From contig NZ_JBLKSS010000123.1 in assembly GCF_047607725.1 (NCBI RefSeq), positions 1 to 36,201 of the forward strand: a stretch of 36,201 nucleotides of DNA, read 5' to 3'. Shown piece after piece: positions 17,401 through 26,178 of this stretch. Position 1 is the first letter of the stretch; each line of letters starts with the position of its first letter. The translations under genes were made by a program, and so were the position numbers. This DNA comes from JBLKSS01 sp047607725. GTDB lineage: Bacteria; Pseudomonadota; Gammaproteobacteria; Enterobacterales; Enterobacteriaceae. The notes beneath the pieces were generated by a model. The model was not told the origin of the DNA. It saw nothing but the letters and a program-made list of their open reading frames with translations, and did not search any database.

Positions 17401-18483
17401 TTACCGTACCTTCAGCGTCGCCAGTCCGATAAGGACCAGCATCAGCGAAATTATCCAGAAGCGCACAATAACGCGCGGCTCCGGCCAGCCCTTCAATTCA
17501 TAATGGTGATGAATGGGCGCCATACGGAAAATGCGCTGACCGCGCAATTTGAACGACCCCACCTGTAAAATCACCGACAGGGTTTCCACCACGAACACCC
17601 CGCCCATAATCAGCAATAAAAATTCTTGGCGCAGCAGCACGGCGATAGTGCCGAGCGCGCCGCCCAGCGCCAGCGAGCCGACGTCACCCATAAAGACCTG
17701 CGCGGGGTAGGTGTTGAACCACAAAAACCCCAGACCGGCGCCGACGATCGCCGTACACACCACCACCAGTTCCCCGGCGAAGCGCACGTAGGGAATATGC
17801 AGGTAGCCCGCGAAATTCATGTTACCGGTCGCCCACGCCACCAGCGCCAGGCCGGCGGCGACGAACACCGTCGGCATAATCGCCAGGCCGTCCAGACCGT
17901 CGGTCAGATTGACCGCGTTGCTGGTGCCGACGATAACGAAATAGGCCAACAGCACATACCACAGCCCCAGCTGCGGCATAATGTCTTTGAAAAACGGCAC
18001 CACCAGTTGGGTCGCCGGCGTATCTTTTCCCACTGCGAACATGGTGAACGCCACCGCCAGCGCTATCACCGACTGCCAGAAATACTTCCAGCGAGCGATA
18101 AGTCCCTTGGTGTCTTTGCGCACCACTTTGCGATAGTCGTCGATAAAGCCCACGATGCCGTAACCCACCAGAACAAACAGCACGCACCAAACATAGGGAT
18201 TGGACGGATAGGCCCACATCAGCACCGAAATCGTGATCGACGTGAGGATCATCAACCCGCCCATGGTCGGCGTCCCGCGCTTGCTGAAATGCGATTTCGG
18301 GCCGTCATTGCGTACCACTTGCCCAATTTGCAGTTTTTGCAGCCAGGCGATAAGGCGCGGTCCCATCCACAGCGACAGGAACAACGCGGTCAGCAGACTG
18401 ACGATGGCGCGGAACGTCAGGTATGAAAAGACGTTGAACCCCGAATAAAATTGGACCAGATGTTCGGCCAACCAGACTAACAT
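17401..18483 (-). CDS. mraY: Phospho-MurNAc-pentapeptide transferase (lipid I synthase)
   Basis: MraY transfers phospho-MurNAc-pentapeptide from UDP to undecaprenyl phosphate, making lipid I in the inner membrane. The 360-residue length equals that of E. coli. About ten membrane helices are visible. The active-site aspartates are in GFIDDYRKV (Asp115 and Asp116) and NLTDGLDGL (residues 192-200). The third conserved site is the histidine-rich MAPIHHHYELKGWPE near the C terminus. The start overlaps the end of murF by 7 bp. Intact. Confidence 0.97.
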   Translation of the reverse strand: MLVWLAEHLVQFYSGFNVFSYLTFRAIVSLLTALFLSLWMGPRLIAWLQKLQIGQVVRNDGPKSHFSKRGTPTMGGLMILTSITISVLMWAYPSNPYVWCVLFVLVGYGIVGFIDDYRKVVRKDTKGLIARWKYFWQSVIALAVAFTMFAVGKDTPATQLVVPFFKDIMPQLGLWYVLLAYFVIVGTSNAVNLTDGLDGLAIMPTVFVAAGLALVAWATGNMNFAGYLHIPYVRFAGELVVVCTAIVGAGLGFLWFNTYPAQVFMGDVGSLALGGALGTIAVLLRQEFLLLIMGGVFVVETLSVILQVGSFKLRGQRIFRMAPIHHHYELKGWPEPRVIVRFWIISLMLVLIGLATLKVR

Positions 18484-19844
18484 GGTGCTTTCTCCTGTAA
18501 CGCGCGCACCACTTGCTCCATTGCGGCACTACGTGAACCCTTCACTAATACGGTCATTACCGCCTGCTCTGACAACAACTGCGCCAGACGGGCGGTGAGC
18601 GCCGCTTTGTCCTGAAAATGCTCGCCCCGGCCGCTGGTCTCACCGATAAGGTGGCTCAGATTGCCGACGCTTAATATCTTGTCGATACCGGCCAGGGCGA
18701 CGGCTTCGCCCACCTGCCGATGGCACTCGGCCGCTTCATCGCCCAACTCCGCCATATCACCCACCACCATCACCCGGTAGCCTGGCATATCCGCCAGCAC
18801 CTGCGCGGCGGCGGTCATGGAGCCGACGTTGGCGTTATAGCTATCGTCCAGCAGCAGCTGCCCGGCGCCGAGCGCGATGGGGAACAGCCGTCCCGGCACG
18901 GCCTTGAGCTGCGCCAGGCCGGCGGCGAGTGCCGGTAGTCCGGCCCCCACCGCCAGCGCCAGCGCGCTGGCGGCCAAGGCATTGGCGACATTGTGCCGTC
19001 CCGGTAGCTGCAGCCGCACCGGGCACTCCCCGTGCGGACTGTGCAGGGTGAAACGCACCCCCTGATGATCGCTTACGATGTCGCTGGCAAAGAAATCCAC
19101 GCCTTCGGCAGCGTGTACGGCGAAACGCCAGACCGCTTTGTGGCCCAGCACCTGTTGCCAGTGCGGCCAATCGTGGCTATCGGCATTAAGGATGCCGCGG
19201 CCGTTGGCCGGTAGGCCGGCGAAGATTTCGCCCTTGGCCTGCGCGACGCCCGACAGCGAACCGAACCCGGCCAGATGCGCGGCGGAAAGGTTGTTTACCA
19301 GCGCGGTTTCCGGCCGCACCAGATCGGTCGTCCAGGCAATCTCGCCGAGATGATTGGCTCCCAGCTCAATAACCGCGAAATCATGCTCCGGCGTCAGACG
19401 CAGCAGCGTCAGCGGTACGCCGATATCGTTATTGAAATTCCCCTCGGTCGCCAGCACGCGCCCGCACTGGCGCAGGATGGCTGCGGTCATCTCTTTGACC
19501 GAGGTTTTGCCGGAGGACCCCGTCAGGGCCACGACCCGCGCCGGCACCTGCTGGCGCACCCAGGTGGCCAATTGCCCCAGCGCGCGGCGGGTATCGGCGA
19601 CAATCAGTTGCGGCACGTCCAGCGGTAGCCGGCGATTAACCAACAGCGCCATGGCGCCGGCGGCGACCGCCTGTTCGGCGAAATCATGGGCGTCGAACTG
19701 CTCGCCCTTCAGCGCGACAAACACACTGCTTTCGGCAGCGTTCGGCGCCCGCGAATCGGTGACGACAGCCAGGATAGTGCGATCGTCGCCCACCCGTTCG
19801 GCGTTAAGCACCGGTGCGATAGCGCTGAGAGTAAAGGGGATCAT
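18477..19844 (-). CDS. murF: UDP-MurNAc-tripeptide--D-alanyl-D-alanine ligase
   Basis: MurF adds the D-Ala-D-Ala dipeptide to complete UDP-MurNAc-pentapeptide. The 455-residue protein (E. coli 452) has the ATP loop GSSGKTS at residues 109-115. NNDIGVPLTLLRLTPEHDFAVIELGANH, LLDDSYNANVGSM and VKGSRSAAMEQVVRAL follow. It overlaps murE by 4 bp and mraY by 7 bp. Its substrate must come from a D-Ala-D-Ala ligase. ddlB is absent from this cluster, so a ligase elsewhere, such as DdlA, is needed if this enzyme is to work. Confidence 0.96.
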   Translation of the reverse strand: MIPFTLSAIAPVLNAERVGDDRTILAVVTDSRAPNAAESSVFVALKGEQFDAHDFAEQAVAAGAMALLVNRRLPLDVPQLIVADTRRALGQLATWVRQQVPARVVALTGSSGKTSVKEMTAAILRQCGRVLATEGNFNNDIGVPLTLLRLTPEHDFAVIELGANHLGEIAWTTDLVRPETALVNNLSAAHLAGFGSLSGVAQAKGEIFAGLPANGRGILNADSHDWPHWQQVLGHKAVWRFAVHAAEGVDFFASDIVSDHQGVRFTLHSPHGECPVRLQLPGRHNVANALAASALALAVGAGLPALAAGLAQLKAVPGRLFPIALGAGQLLLDDSYNANVGSMTAAAQVLADMPGYRVMVVGDMAELGDEAAECHRQVGEAVALAGIDKILSVGNLSHLIGETSGRGEHFQDKAALTARLAQLLSEQAVMTVLVKGSRSAAMEQVVRALQEKAPC

Positions 19845-21328
19845 GCCATCACCCCCAGCAGCCGCGCCACGGTGGTGCGGTCGGAGTAGTCCAGCCGCTG
19901 CTGACCGATAAGTTGGTAATCCTCATGGCCCTTACCGGCCACCAGCACCAGATCCGCCGGCGCGGCCTGCATGATGGCGCTGGTCACCGCCTCGGCGCGG
20001 CCTGAAATCGCCTGGGCGCGGCCCGCATCCAGCAAGCCGCTCTTAATGTCGTTGATAATGTCCTGGGCCGCTTCCCCGCGCGGGTTATCGTCGGTGATAA
20101 TCACCCGGTCGGCGTACTGTTCGGCGATAGCGCCCATCAGCGGCCGCTTGCCTTTATCGCGATCGCCGCCGCAGCCGAACACACACCAGAGTTTACCGTG
20201 GCAATGTAGCCTGGCCGCCGACAGCGCCTTTTCCAGCGCATCGGCGGTATGGGCGTAATCCACCAGCACCGAGGGACGGCCTTCGGCGTGAAAGACTTCC
20301 ATGCGGCCGCAAACCGATTGCAGACGGCTGGCGCTGTCAAGCAGCGCCGGCAGCGGGTAGCCGAGCGCCAGCAGCGTGGTCAGCGCCAGCAACAGGTTAC
20401 TGACGTTGAATTCTCCGATTAATTGACTGTGGACGGTCCCTTCTCCCCAGCTGGAGCGGAAGGGGATATCCGCGCCGCGCGCATGATATCGCACCTCGCC
20501 CGCGCACAGCCAATCGCCCTGCCGTTCGGGCGGCAGCGCGCCGCTGACCGCTACCGCTATCGCCTGCGGCAATTTCTGCAGCCAGCGCCGGCCGGTGGCG
20601 TCATCGGCGTTGATAATGCGCTGACCGACGTCAAGCTCGCCGAACAGCCGCCATTTGGCTGCTTCGTACTGCGCCATATCGCCGTGATAATCCAAATGGT
20701 CGCGGCTCAGATTGGTAAAGACCGCGGCGGCGAAATGCAGACTGCTGACCCGGTGCTGCACCAGGCCGTGGGACGAGACTTCCATCGCCGCGAAGGATGC
20801 GCCCTGGCGCTGCAACTGCGACAGCAGCTGCTGGACCTCGATCGGTGAGCCGGTGGTGGTGTCGGCCGGATGGATCTGGCCCATTACGCCGTTGCCCACG
20901 GTGCCCATCACGGCGCTCATCTCGCCCAATAACTGCGCCCATTGCGCCAAAAGATGCGTGGTAGTGGTTTTGCCGTTGGTGCCGGTGACGCCAATCAGGC
21001 GCAGCGCGCGCGACGGCTGCTGATAAAAGCACCCCGCCAGCGCCGATAACCGCTCTTGCAGCCGGTGAAGATAGATGACCGGCACGCCGTGCAGCTCACG
21101 GATTTCACCTTCTTCGGCTTCGCCTTCCGCTTGTGCCACGACGGCGGCAACGCCTTGCGCGATCACCTGGGGGATATAGCGACGCCCGTCCGTCTGATGG
21201 CCGGCGACGGCCACAAACAGATCGCCCGCAGCCGCGGTGCGGCTGTCCAGCGTCATGTCCCTCAGCACGCGTCCCGGCGCGTTAGGCACCCAGGGCGCAA
21301 GCAGCTCACGCAAATTACGATCGGTCAC
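19841..21328 (-). CDS. murE: UDP-MurNAc-L-Ala-D-Glu--meso-diaminopimelate ligase
   Basis: MurE adds meso-diaminopimelate to the muramyl dipeptide. I chose the GTG at 21326-21328, giving 495 residues as in E. coli and the start TDRNLRELLAPWVP. The longer ATG frame lies within ftsI coding sequence. The ATP loop GTNGKTTTT is at residues 116-124. The lysine in HYEAAKW-like sequence (QYEAAKWRLF) is present. The DNPR motif at residues 414-417 marks specificity for meso-diaminopimelate rather than lysine. The start overlaps the end of ftsI by 14 bp. Intact. Confidence 0.97.
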   Translation of the reverse strand: MTDRNLRELLAPWVPNAPGRVLRDMTLDSRTAAAGDLFVAVAGHQTDGRRYIPQVIAQGVAAVVAQAEGEAEEGEIRELHGVPVIYLHRLQERLSALAGCFYQQPSRALRLIGVTGTNGKTTTTHLLAQWAQLLGEMSAVMGTVGNGVMGQIHPADTTTGSPIEVQQLLSQLQRQGASFAAMEVSSHGLVQHRVSSLHFAAAVFTNLSRDHLDYHGDMAQYEAAKWRLFGELDVGQRIINADDATGRRWLQKLPQAIAVAVSGALPPERQGDWLCAGEVRYHARGADIPFRSSWGEGTVHSQLIGEFNVSNLLLALTTLLALGYPLPALLDSASRLQSVCGRMEVFHAEGRPSVLVDYAHTADALEKALSAARLHCHGKLWCVFGCGGDRDKGKRPLMGAIAEQYADRVIITDDNPRGEAAQDIINDIKSGLLDAGRAQAISGRAEAVTSAIMQAAPADLVLVAGKGHEDYQLIGQQRLDYSDRTTVARLLGVMA

Positions 21329-23087
21329 CTGATGCCTCTTTTCGATTATTGACGACCATGTCGGATTTCTCGCCGGGCTGCGGCAGCGCATCCGGCTCTA
21401 TGTTCATTGTACGCAGTACGCCGCCCATGATGGCGCCAAATACCGGCGCGGAGACCGCCCCGCCGTAGTATTTGCCGCCCTGCGGATCGTTTATCACCAC
21501 CACCAGCGCAAAGCGCGGATTACTGGCGGGCGCGACCCCGGCGGTATAGGCGATATATTTATTGATATAATTACCGTCCGGCCCGACCTTTTTGGCGGTA
21601 CCGGTCTTGATGGCGATGCGATAGCCCTTGATCGCGGCTTTGGTACCGCCACCACCCGGCAGCGCCACGCTTTCCATCATGTGTACCACGGTACGCACCA
21701 GCGATTCGGGAAACACCCGCTCTCCCGCCACCGGGGGATCGACCCGGGTAATGGAGAGCGGGCGTAAAATGCCCATACCACCGATCGTGGCGTAGACCCG
21801 CGCTAATTGTAACGGCGTTACCATTAGCCCGTAGCCGTAAGAGAAGGCAGCCCTCTCCATGTCGGACCACCGTTGTTTATGGGGATATAAGCCACTGCTT
21901 TCTCCGACCAGCCCCAAATTGGTCGCCTTACCCAATCCAAAGCGGGAGTAAGTTTCTACCAGCGCCGAGGACGGCATCGCTAACGCCAGCTTAGACACAC
22001 CGACGTTACTCGATTTCTGCAAAATACCTGTCACGGTTAATTCGGCATAGCGCACCACATCCTTGATTTGGTGGCCGCTAATCATGTAGGGCAGCGTATT
22101 GAGTACGCTGTTTTCCCGCACCACGCCGCGCTGCAGCGCGGTCATCACCACCATCGGCTTGACCGTCGAGCCCGGCTCGAAAATATCGGTGATGGCGCGG
22201 TTGCGCATCACGTCCATGGTGGTGCCGATCAAATTATTGGGGTTGTAGGAGGGGCTGTTGGCCATGGCCAGCACTTCGCCGGTATTGACATCCACCAGGA
22301 CCGCCGTGCCCGATTCGGCCTTATTGAACGCCACGGCGTTGTTCAGCTCGCGATACACCAGCGCCTGCAGCCGTTCGTCAATACTCAGCGCTAAATTGTG
22401 CGCCGCCTGGCTGTCCACCGACGAGATATCCTCGATGACCCGGCCGAACCTGTCTTTACGCACCGTACGCTCGCCGGGCTGGCCGGTCAGCCAGCGGTCG
22501 AAGCTTTTTTCAATGCCTTCAATGCCCTGGCTATCGATATTGGTCACGCCGATAAGATGCGCGGTTACCTGACCGGCGGGGTAATAGCGCCGTGACTCCT
22601 GGCGCAGATAAATACCGGGAAGTTTAAGTTTATGGATGTAATCGCCGATAGCAGGATTAACCTGGCGCGCCAAATAGACAAAACGCCCTTTGGGATTGGC
22701 GTTGATGCGTGAGGAGAGCTGATCGAGAGGGATGGAAAGCGCATCGGACAGTGCCTTCCAGCGCCTGTCGGCGCTAATACCGCCATGGTCGTTGAGCTCT
22801 TTCGGATCGGCCCAGATGGCGTTGACCGGCACGCTTACCGCCAGGGGACGGCCTGCGCGGTCGCTTATCATGCCGCGCGCGGTGGGGACTTGCTGCACGC
22901 GCAGCGAGCGCATATCCCCTTCACGCACCAGTTTGTCGGGGTTGATGACCTGCAGATAGGCCACCCGCAGCATCAGCCCCACCAGCGCCAGCAGGATGCA
23001 ACCGCACAGCAAGGCGAAACGCCAGCTGACAAAGCTGGTCTGATTCTCCTGGCGTTTCAGTTTCATCGTGCGTGCTACGGCTTTCAT
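21315..23087 (-). CDS. ftsI: Septal transpeptidase FtsI (PBP3)
   Basis: FtsI is the class B penicillin-binding protein that cross-links septal peptidoglycan with FtsW. The 590-residue protein (E. coli 588) has a short basic cytoplasmic start and one membrane helix at about residues 23-42. Then come the pedestal domain and the transpeptidase domain. The catalytic motifs are STVK at 307-310 (nucleophile Ser307), SSN at 359-361 and KTGT at 494-497. The C-terminal processing region is present and variable. The ATG is 6 bp after the present ftsL stop. Intact. Confidence 0.98.
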   Translation of the reverse strand: MKAVARTMKLKRQENQTSFVSWRFALLCGCILLALVGLMLRVAYLQVINPDKLVREGDMRSLRVQQVPTARGMISDRAGRPLAVSVPVNAIWADPKELNDHGGISADRRWKALSDALSIPLDQLSSRINANPKGRFVYLARQVNPAIGDYIHKLKLPGIYLRQESRRYYPAGQVTAHLIGVTNIDSQGIEGIEKSFDRWLTGQPGERTVRKDRFGRVIEDISSVDSQAAHNLALSIDERLQALVYRELNNAVAFNKAESGTAVLVDVNTGEVLAMANSPSYNPNNLIGTTMDVMRNRAITDIFEPGSTVKPMVVMTALQRGVVRENSVLNTLPYMISGHQIKDVVRYAELTVTGILQKSSNVGVSKLALAMPSSALVETYSRFGLGKATNLGLVGESSGLYPHKQRWSDMERAAFSYGYGLMVTPLQLARVYATIGGMGILRPLSITRVDPPVAGERVFPESLVRTVVHMMESVALPGGGGTKAAIKGYRIAIKTGTAKKVGPDGNYINKYIAYTAGVAPASNPRFALVVVINDPQGGKYYGGAVSAPVFGAIMGGVLRTMNIEPDALPQPGEKSDMVVNNRKEASGDRS

Positions 23088-23093
23088 GTATTG

Positions 23094-23432
23094 TTAGCGA
23101 TCCCTGTGTAGATTACGGTTGAACCACAATATTCTCTTGGACGGATCCACATGCTGCATCTGCAGCTTCTCGGTGGCGATACGCTCAACACGGCTGTGAT
23201 CGCCCAGCGCGTTTTCTTCCAGGATCAGGTTGCGCCACTCGATATCCAGCGCGTCCTTCTCCAGGACCATCTGTTCACGTTCAGCGGTCAGCCGCCGGGT
23301 CTGGTGGGTGGTCGTCACCACCAGGACAGCCGAGACCAGGACCGCAATCAGCAACAGCAGCGGCAGCTTGCCGTGGCGCAACAGATCGCTGCCGATGATC
23401 CCGATAAGACCGTGCCGTTCGTTGCCGATCAT
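23094..23432 (-). CDS. ftsL: Cell division protein FtsL, with a frameshifted C-terminal tail
   Basis: FtsL is a small bitopic membrane protein that forms the FtsQLB complex. The 112-residue product has a cytoplasmic N terminus and a membrane helix at about residues 22-41. The periplasmic coiled coil (ALDIEWRNLILEENALGDHSRVERIATEKLQMQHVDPS) matches E. coli almost exactly. After VDPS the present frame reads KRILWFNRNLHRDR. Adding one base near 23140 gives QENIVVQP and a stop, which matches the E. coli end QENIVVQK. The tail is therefore the result of a single-base deletion or a sequencing error. The start overlaps the rsmH stop (ATGA). The N terminus is about 14 residues shorter than E. coli FtsL. 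Confidence 0.92.
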   Translation of the reverse strand: MIGNERHGLIGIIGSDLLRHGKLPLLLLIAVLVSAVLVVTTTHQTRRLTAEREQMVLEKDALDIEWRNLILEENALGDHSRVERIATEKLQMQHVDPSKRILWFNRNLHRDR

Positions 23433-24376
23433 GACGCCAGCTTCTCGGCGAAGCGCAGCACCGAACTGCGCGCGCGCGGGTTATCGTGAATCTCTTGCGC
23501 CGAAGGCTGCATTTTCCCGGCCGCTTTCAGTTGGCGCCGATCCTGGTGCTGCGCGGCGATCTGCGCCTCCGTGAGCGGCAGACCCGCCTGCACCTGCGGC
23601 CCGCGGCTGTGCTGACGGATAAAATGTTTCACCAGCCGATTCTCTAGCGAATGGAAGCTGATAACCGACAACCTACCGCCGGGGGCCAGCACCGTCAGCG
23701 CGCTGTCCAGCGCCCGTTCGATTTCTTCCAGCTCGCTATTGATGTAAATGCGGATCGCCTGGAAACTGCGCGTCGCCGGGTGCTTATGCTTATCGCGAAA
23801 CGGACTGGCGTCGGCAATCAACGCCGCCAGTTCGCGGGTGCGGGTCATCGGCTGCTGGCGATTCCGCGCCACGATGGCCTGAGCAATGCACTTGGCGAAG
23901 CGCTCTTCGCCGAAGGTTTTCAACACCCAAGCAATATCCTCCGCCGACGCTTGCGCTAGCCACTGCGCGGCGGACTGACCGCGCGAGGTGTCCATGCGCA
24001 TATCCAGCGGTCCGTCGCGCATAAACGAAAAGCCGCGTTCCGGATCGTCAAGCTGCGGCGACGAGACGCCCAGATCCAGCAATATGCCGTCAACCCGGCC
24101 CAGCAGGTCCCTTTCCGCCATGTAATCCGCCATGGCGGAAAACAGCCCATGGATAATGGTAAAACGCGCATCATCAATGACCCTCGCCGCCTCGATGGCC
24201 GCGGGATCGCGATCGATAGCGAACAGTCGTCCCTGCGCATTCAGCTTTGACAAAATAAGACGTGAATGCCCGCCGCGTCCGAAAGTTCCGTCCAAATAGA
24301 CGCCATCTGGCCGGAGGTTCAGCCCCTTCACCGCTTCATCCAGCAACACGGTGGTATGTAAATAATTCTCTGACAT
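23429..24376 (-). CDS. rsmH: 16S rRNA (cytosine-1402-N4)-methyltransferase
   Basis: RsmH (MraW) methylates N4 of C1402 in the ribosomal P site, using S-adenosylmethionine. The 315-residue protein (E. coli 313) carries the SAM-binding motif LDGTFGRGGHSRLIL at about residues 28-42. AIDRDPAAI, DGILLDLGVSSPQLDDPERGFSF and the C-terminal SFHSLENRLVKHFI follow. It starts 2 bp after the mraZ stop and overlaps ftsL. Intact. Confidence 0.97.
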   Translation of the reverse strand: MSENYLHTTVLLDEAVKGLNLRPDGVYLDGTFGRGGHSRLILSKLNAQGRLFAIDRDPAAIEAARVIDDARFTIIHGLFSAMADYMAERDLLGRVDGILLDLGVSSPQLDDPERGFSFMRDGPLDMRMDTSRGQSAAQWLAQASAEDIAWVLKTFGEERFAKCIAQAIVARNRQQPMTRTRELAALIADASPFRDKHKHPATRSFQAIRIYINSELEEIERALDSALTVLAPGGRLSVISFHSLENRLVKHFIRQHSRGPQVQAGLPLTEAQIAAQHQDRRQLKAAGKMQPSAQEIHDNPRARSSVLRFAEKLAS

Positions 24377-24378
24377 GG

Positions 24379-24837
24379 CTATAGCGATAAGTCTTGCAGC
24401 CGGTCGGTAAGCGGTAGCTCCGCCGACAGCTCAGCGTCGATGTCATCCTTGACTTGTTGATACCAGGTCTGTTCGTCCCACAACTCGAACTTATTGAATT
24501 GCCCAACCAGCATCACTTCTTTTGACAGTCCGGCATGCTGCCGGAGCGTCGGCGCGAGCAGTATTCTGCCTGCGCCATCCATCTGGCACTCGCTCGCATG
24601 CCCCAGCAACAACCGCTGCACCCGGCGTTCCGCGGGGTTCATACTCGACAATCGCGACAGCTTTTGTTCAATGATTTCCCAGGCCGGCAGGGGGTAAAGC
24701 AACAGACATGGCTGATGGAGGTCAATGGTACACACCATTAAACCTGCCGATTCCTCATTCAGTTTTTCCCGATGACGGGTAGGCACGGCGAGCCGGCCTT
24801 TGCTGTCAAGGTTAACCAAGGTTGCGCCACGAAACAT
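24379..24837 (-). CDS. mraZ: Transcriptional regulator MraZ
   Basis: MraZ is the first gene of the dcw cluster and in E. coli represses its own operon. The 152-residue length equals that of E. coli. Two MraZ (SpoVT/AbrB-like) repeats are present, the first beginning MFRGATLVNLDSKGRLAVPTRHRE and the second centred on RRVQRLLLGHASECQMDGAGRILLAP. The DNA-binding DxKGRxxxP pattern appears in both halves (DSKGRLAVP and DGAGRILLAP). Three target-like boxes lie 31-55 bp upstream of the start. Intact. Confidence 0.97.
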   Translation of the reverse strand: MFRGATLVNLDSKGRLAVPTRHREKLNEESAGLMVCTIDLHQPCLLLYPLPAWEIIEQKLSRLSSMNPAERRVQRLLLGHASECQMDGAGRILLAPTLRQHAGLSKEVMLVGQFNKFELWDEQTWYQQVKDDIDAELSAELPLTDRLQDLSL

Positions 24838-24867
24838 GCGTCCGTTTACCCCTTAAAAACCTTAATC

Positions 24868-24892
24868 ACCACTTTACCCCACAAATTCCCAC
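24868..24892 (-). promoter_or_regulatory. MraZ operator: three GTGGN boxes at 10-bp spacing
   Basis: On the minus strand GTGGG (24892-24888), GTGGG (24882-24878) and GTGGT (24872-24868) are each exactly 10 bp apart, one helical turn. MraZ is known to bind repeated TGGGN elements separated by 5 nt just after the mra promoter. The third box is imperfect. Confidence 0.85.
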
Positions 24893-24899
24893 GCAAAAG

Positions 24900-24929
24900 A
24901 GTGTACGAATGGTGTCAAAACATTGTCAA
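24900..24929 (-). promoter_or_regulatory. Pmra promoter of the dcw cluster
   Basis: On the minus strand a perfect -35 TTGACA (24929-24924) is followed after 18 bp by the -10-like TACACT (24905-24900), immediately upstream of the MraZ boxes. A second TTGACA overlaps downstream but is too close to the -10. Confidence 0.75.
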
Positions 24930-25682
24930 GCGACTAAATGACTCAGAAGGGATTATTTACATCGGTAATTACCATTTGGCAGGAGAATGAGTAATACATC
25001 GCGAAAAAAAGCTAAAAATAACATCACTCTATTCATCTTCATTCTGTACAAATTAAAAATATAAATATTCGCGCCTGCCAAACCCCTGACGGCCAAAAAA
25101 CCGGTTTGACGGACTTCCAGGAAGCGGGAAAGCGCCGCGCGACGCTTGGGCGGATGAAGCAAGGGGGGAGTAACAGAAGGATTTACCATTCCTCTTTTTT
25201 CATACTACGCGGTTATTTTAACGTCTTTATTAATCCGGTGGAAGCGTTCTGTTCGGCGGCTTAAAATACACCTTTGCTTTTATATGCCCTAATCTTTGTT
25301 GATTTTATCATCAGATGTTTATTGGTTAAACGCCCGCTTTATTTTATCGCCAGACTATTCCTAAAAGCGGCGCAATTCATTTTTCTCACCGCGGTGGGGC
25401 GTTAAATCACCGGCACGGTCAGCGGCAAACGTATCACATCCAACCAATTGATTATCATTATTTTTCATTAACTGACGGCGAGAAATCGTCCCAAGGCCCC
25501 CCAACGGTCATTTTATTGGCACAAATATCGACACTTAACATTTAAATAAAAATTATAAGTTACTTAACTTAATACAGGCAGTGATGTACTCTACTCAGCA
25601 TAAATAATGCCTTACAAACCACTTTGGCTGCCGCTTCCCTCGCCGCACGCCCATGATCTTTTCGCGCTGGAGCCGTTACGTC
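24930..25682. other. Long intergenic region between mraZ and alaE
   Basis: About 750 bp of mostly AT-rich DNA separates the divergent mra promoter and alaE. I see no convincing gene. A Fur-box-like sequence lies at 25444-25462 (about 13-14 of 19 consensus positions). The alaE promoter must lie in the last 200 bp, where AAAATTATAAGTTACTTAAC is the most AT-rich stretch, but I cannot fix its boxes. Confidence 0.4.
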
Positions 25683-26150
25683 ATGTTTGCTGAATCATCC
25701 CGTTTACGCAGTGCCGCGGCGGATACCTTTGCGCTGGTGGTGTACTGTTTTTTTACCGGGATGGCAATTGAGATCCTGCTGTCCGGCATGAGCCTACAGC
25801 AGTCGCTGTCGTCGCGTCTGCTGGCGATTCCGGTCAATGTGATTATCGCCTGGCCGTTTGGCCAGTATCGCGACGCGGTGCTGCGTTTGGCATGGCTGCA
25901 CGGGCCCAAACAATTCTGGACCCGTAATCTGGCGGATTTGCTGGCGTATTTCAGCTTTCAATCACCGGGTTACGCGGTCATTCTTCTGGCGGTGGGAGTA
26001 GAGTGGCGGCAGCTGATAGCGGCAGTGGCCAGCAATGCGGTGGCCTCTATGGTGCTCGGTGTGATGTATGGCTACTTCCTGGAATATTGCCGCCGGCTGT
26101 TCCGGGTGACCGGGACATTGCCGATCACCTCAGCGCCGTCCCGACAATAG
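25683..26150 (+). CDS. alaE: L-alanine exporter AlaE
   Basis: AlaE (YgaW) is a small inner-membrane protein that exports L-alanine in E. coli. From the ATG at 25683 the protein has 155 residues (E. coli 149) and begins MFAESSRLRSAAADTFALVVY, close to the family start. A GGAG ribosome-binding site lies 10 bp upstream. An ATG at 25653 would add 10 residues. About four membrane helices are visible. The motifs LLAIPVNVIIAWPFGQYRD, FQSPGYAVILL and GYFLEYCRRLFRV are characteristic. In E. coli alaE is far from the dcw cluster, so this location is notable. It converges with cra, with 28 bp between stops. Confidence 0.92.
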   Translation: MFAESSRLRSAAADTFALVVYCFFTGMAIEILLSGMSLQQSLSSRLLAIPVNVIIAWPFGQYRDAVLRLAWLHGPKQFWTRNLADLLAYFSFQSPGYAVILLAVGVEWRQLIAAVASNAVASMVLGVMYGYFLEYCRRLFRVTGTLPITSAPSRQ

Positions 26151-26178
26151 CGTCGGCGCCCGGCCCGGCGGCGCGTGA

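Noticed and set aside
25153..25168. GATGAAGCAAGGGGGG, identical to the remembered 5' end of E. coli SgrS
   Set aside because: The following 250 bp contain neither an SgrT-like frame, the ptsG-pairing seed nor a terminator. The match is short and outside the sgrR neighbourhood.
24953..25189. Minus-strand 78-codon frame upstream of mraZ
   Set aside because: Low-complexity translation with no ribosome-binding site or family character, in AT-rich intergenic DNA.
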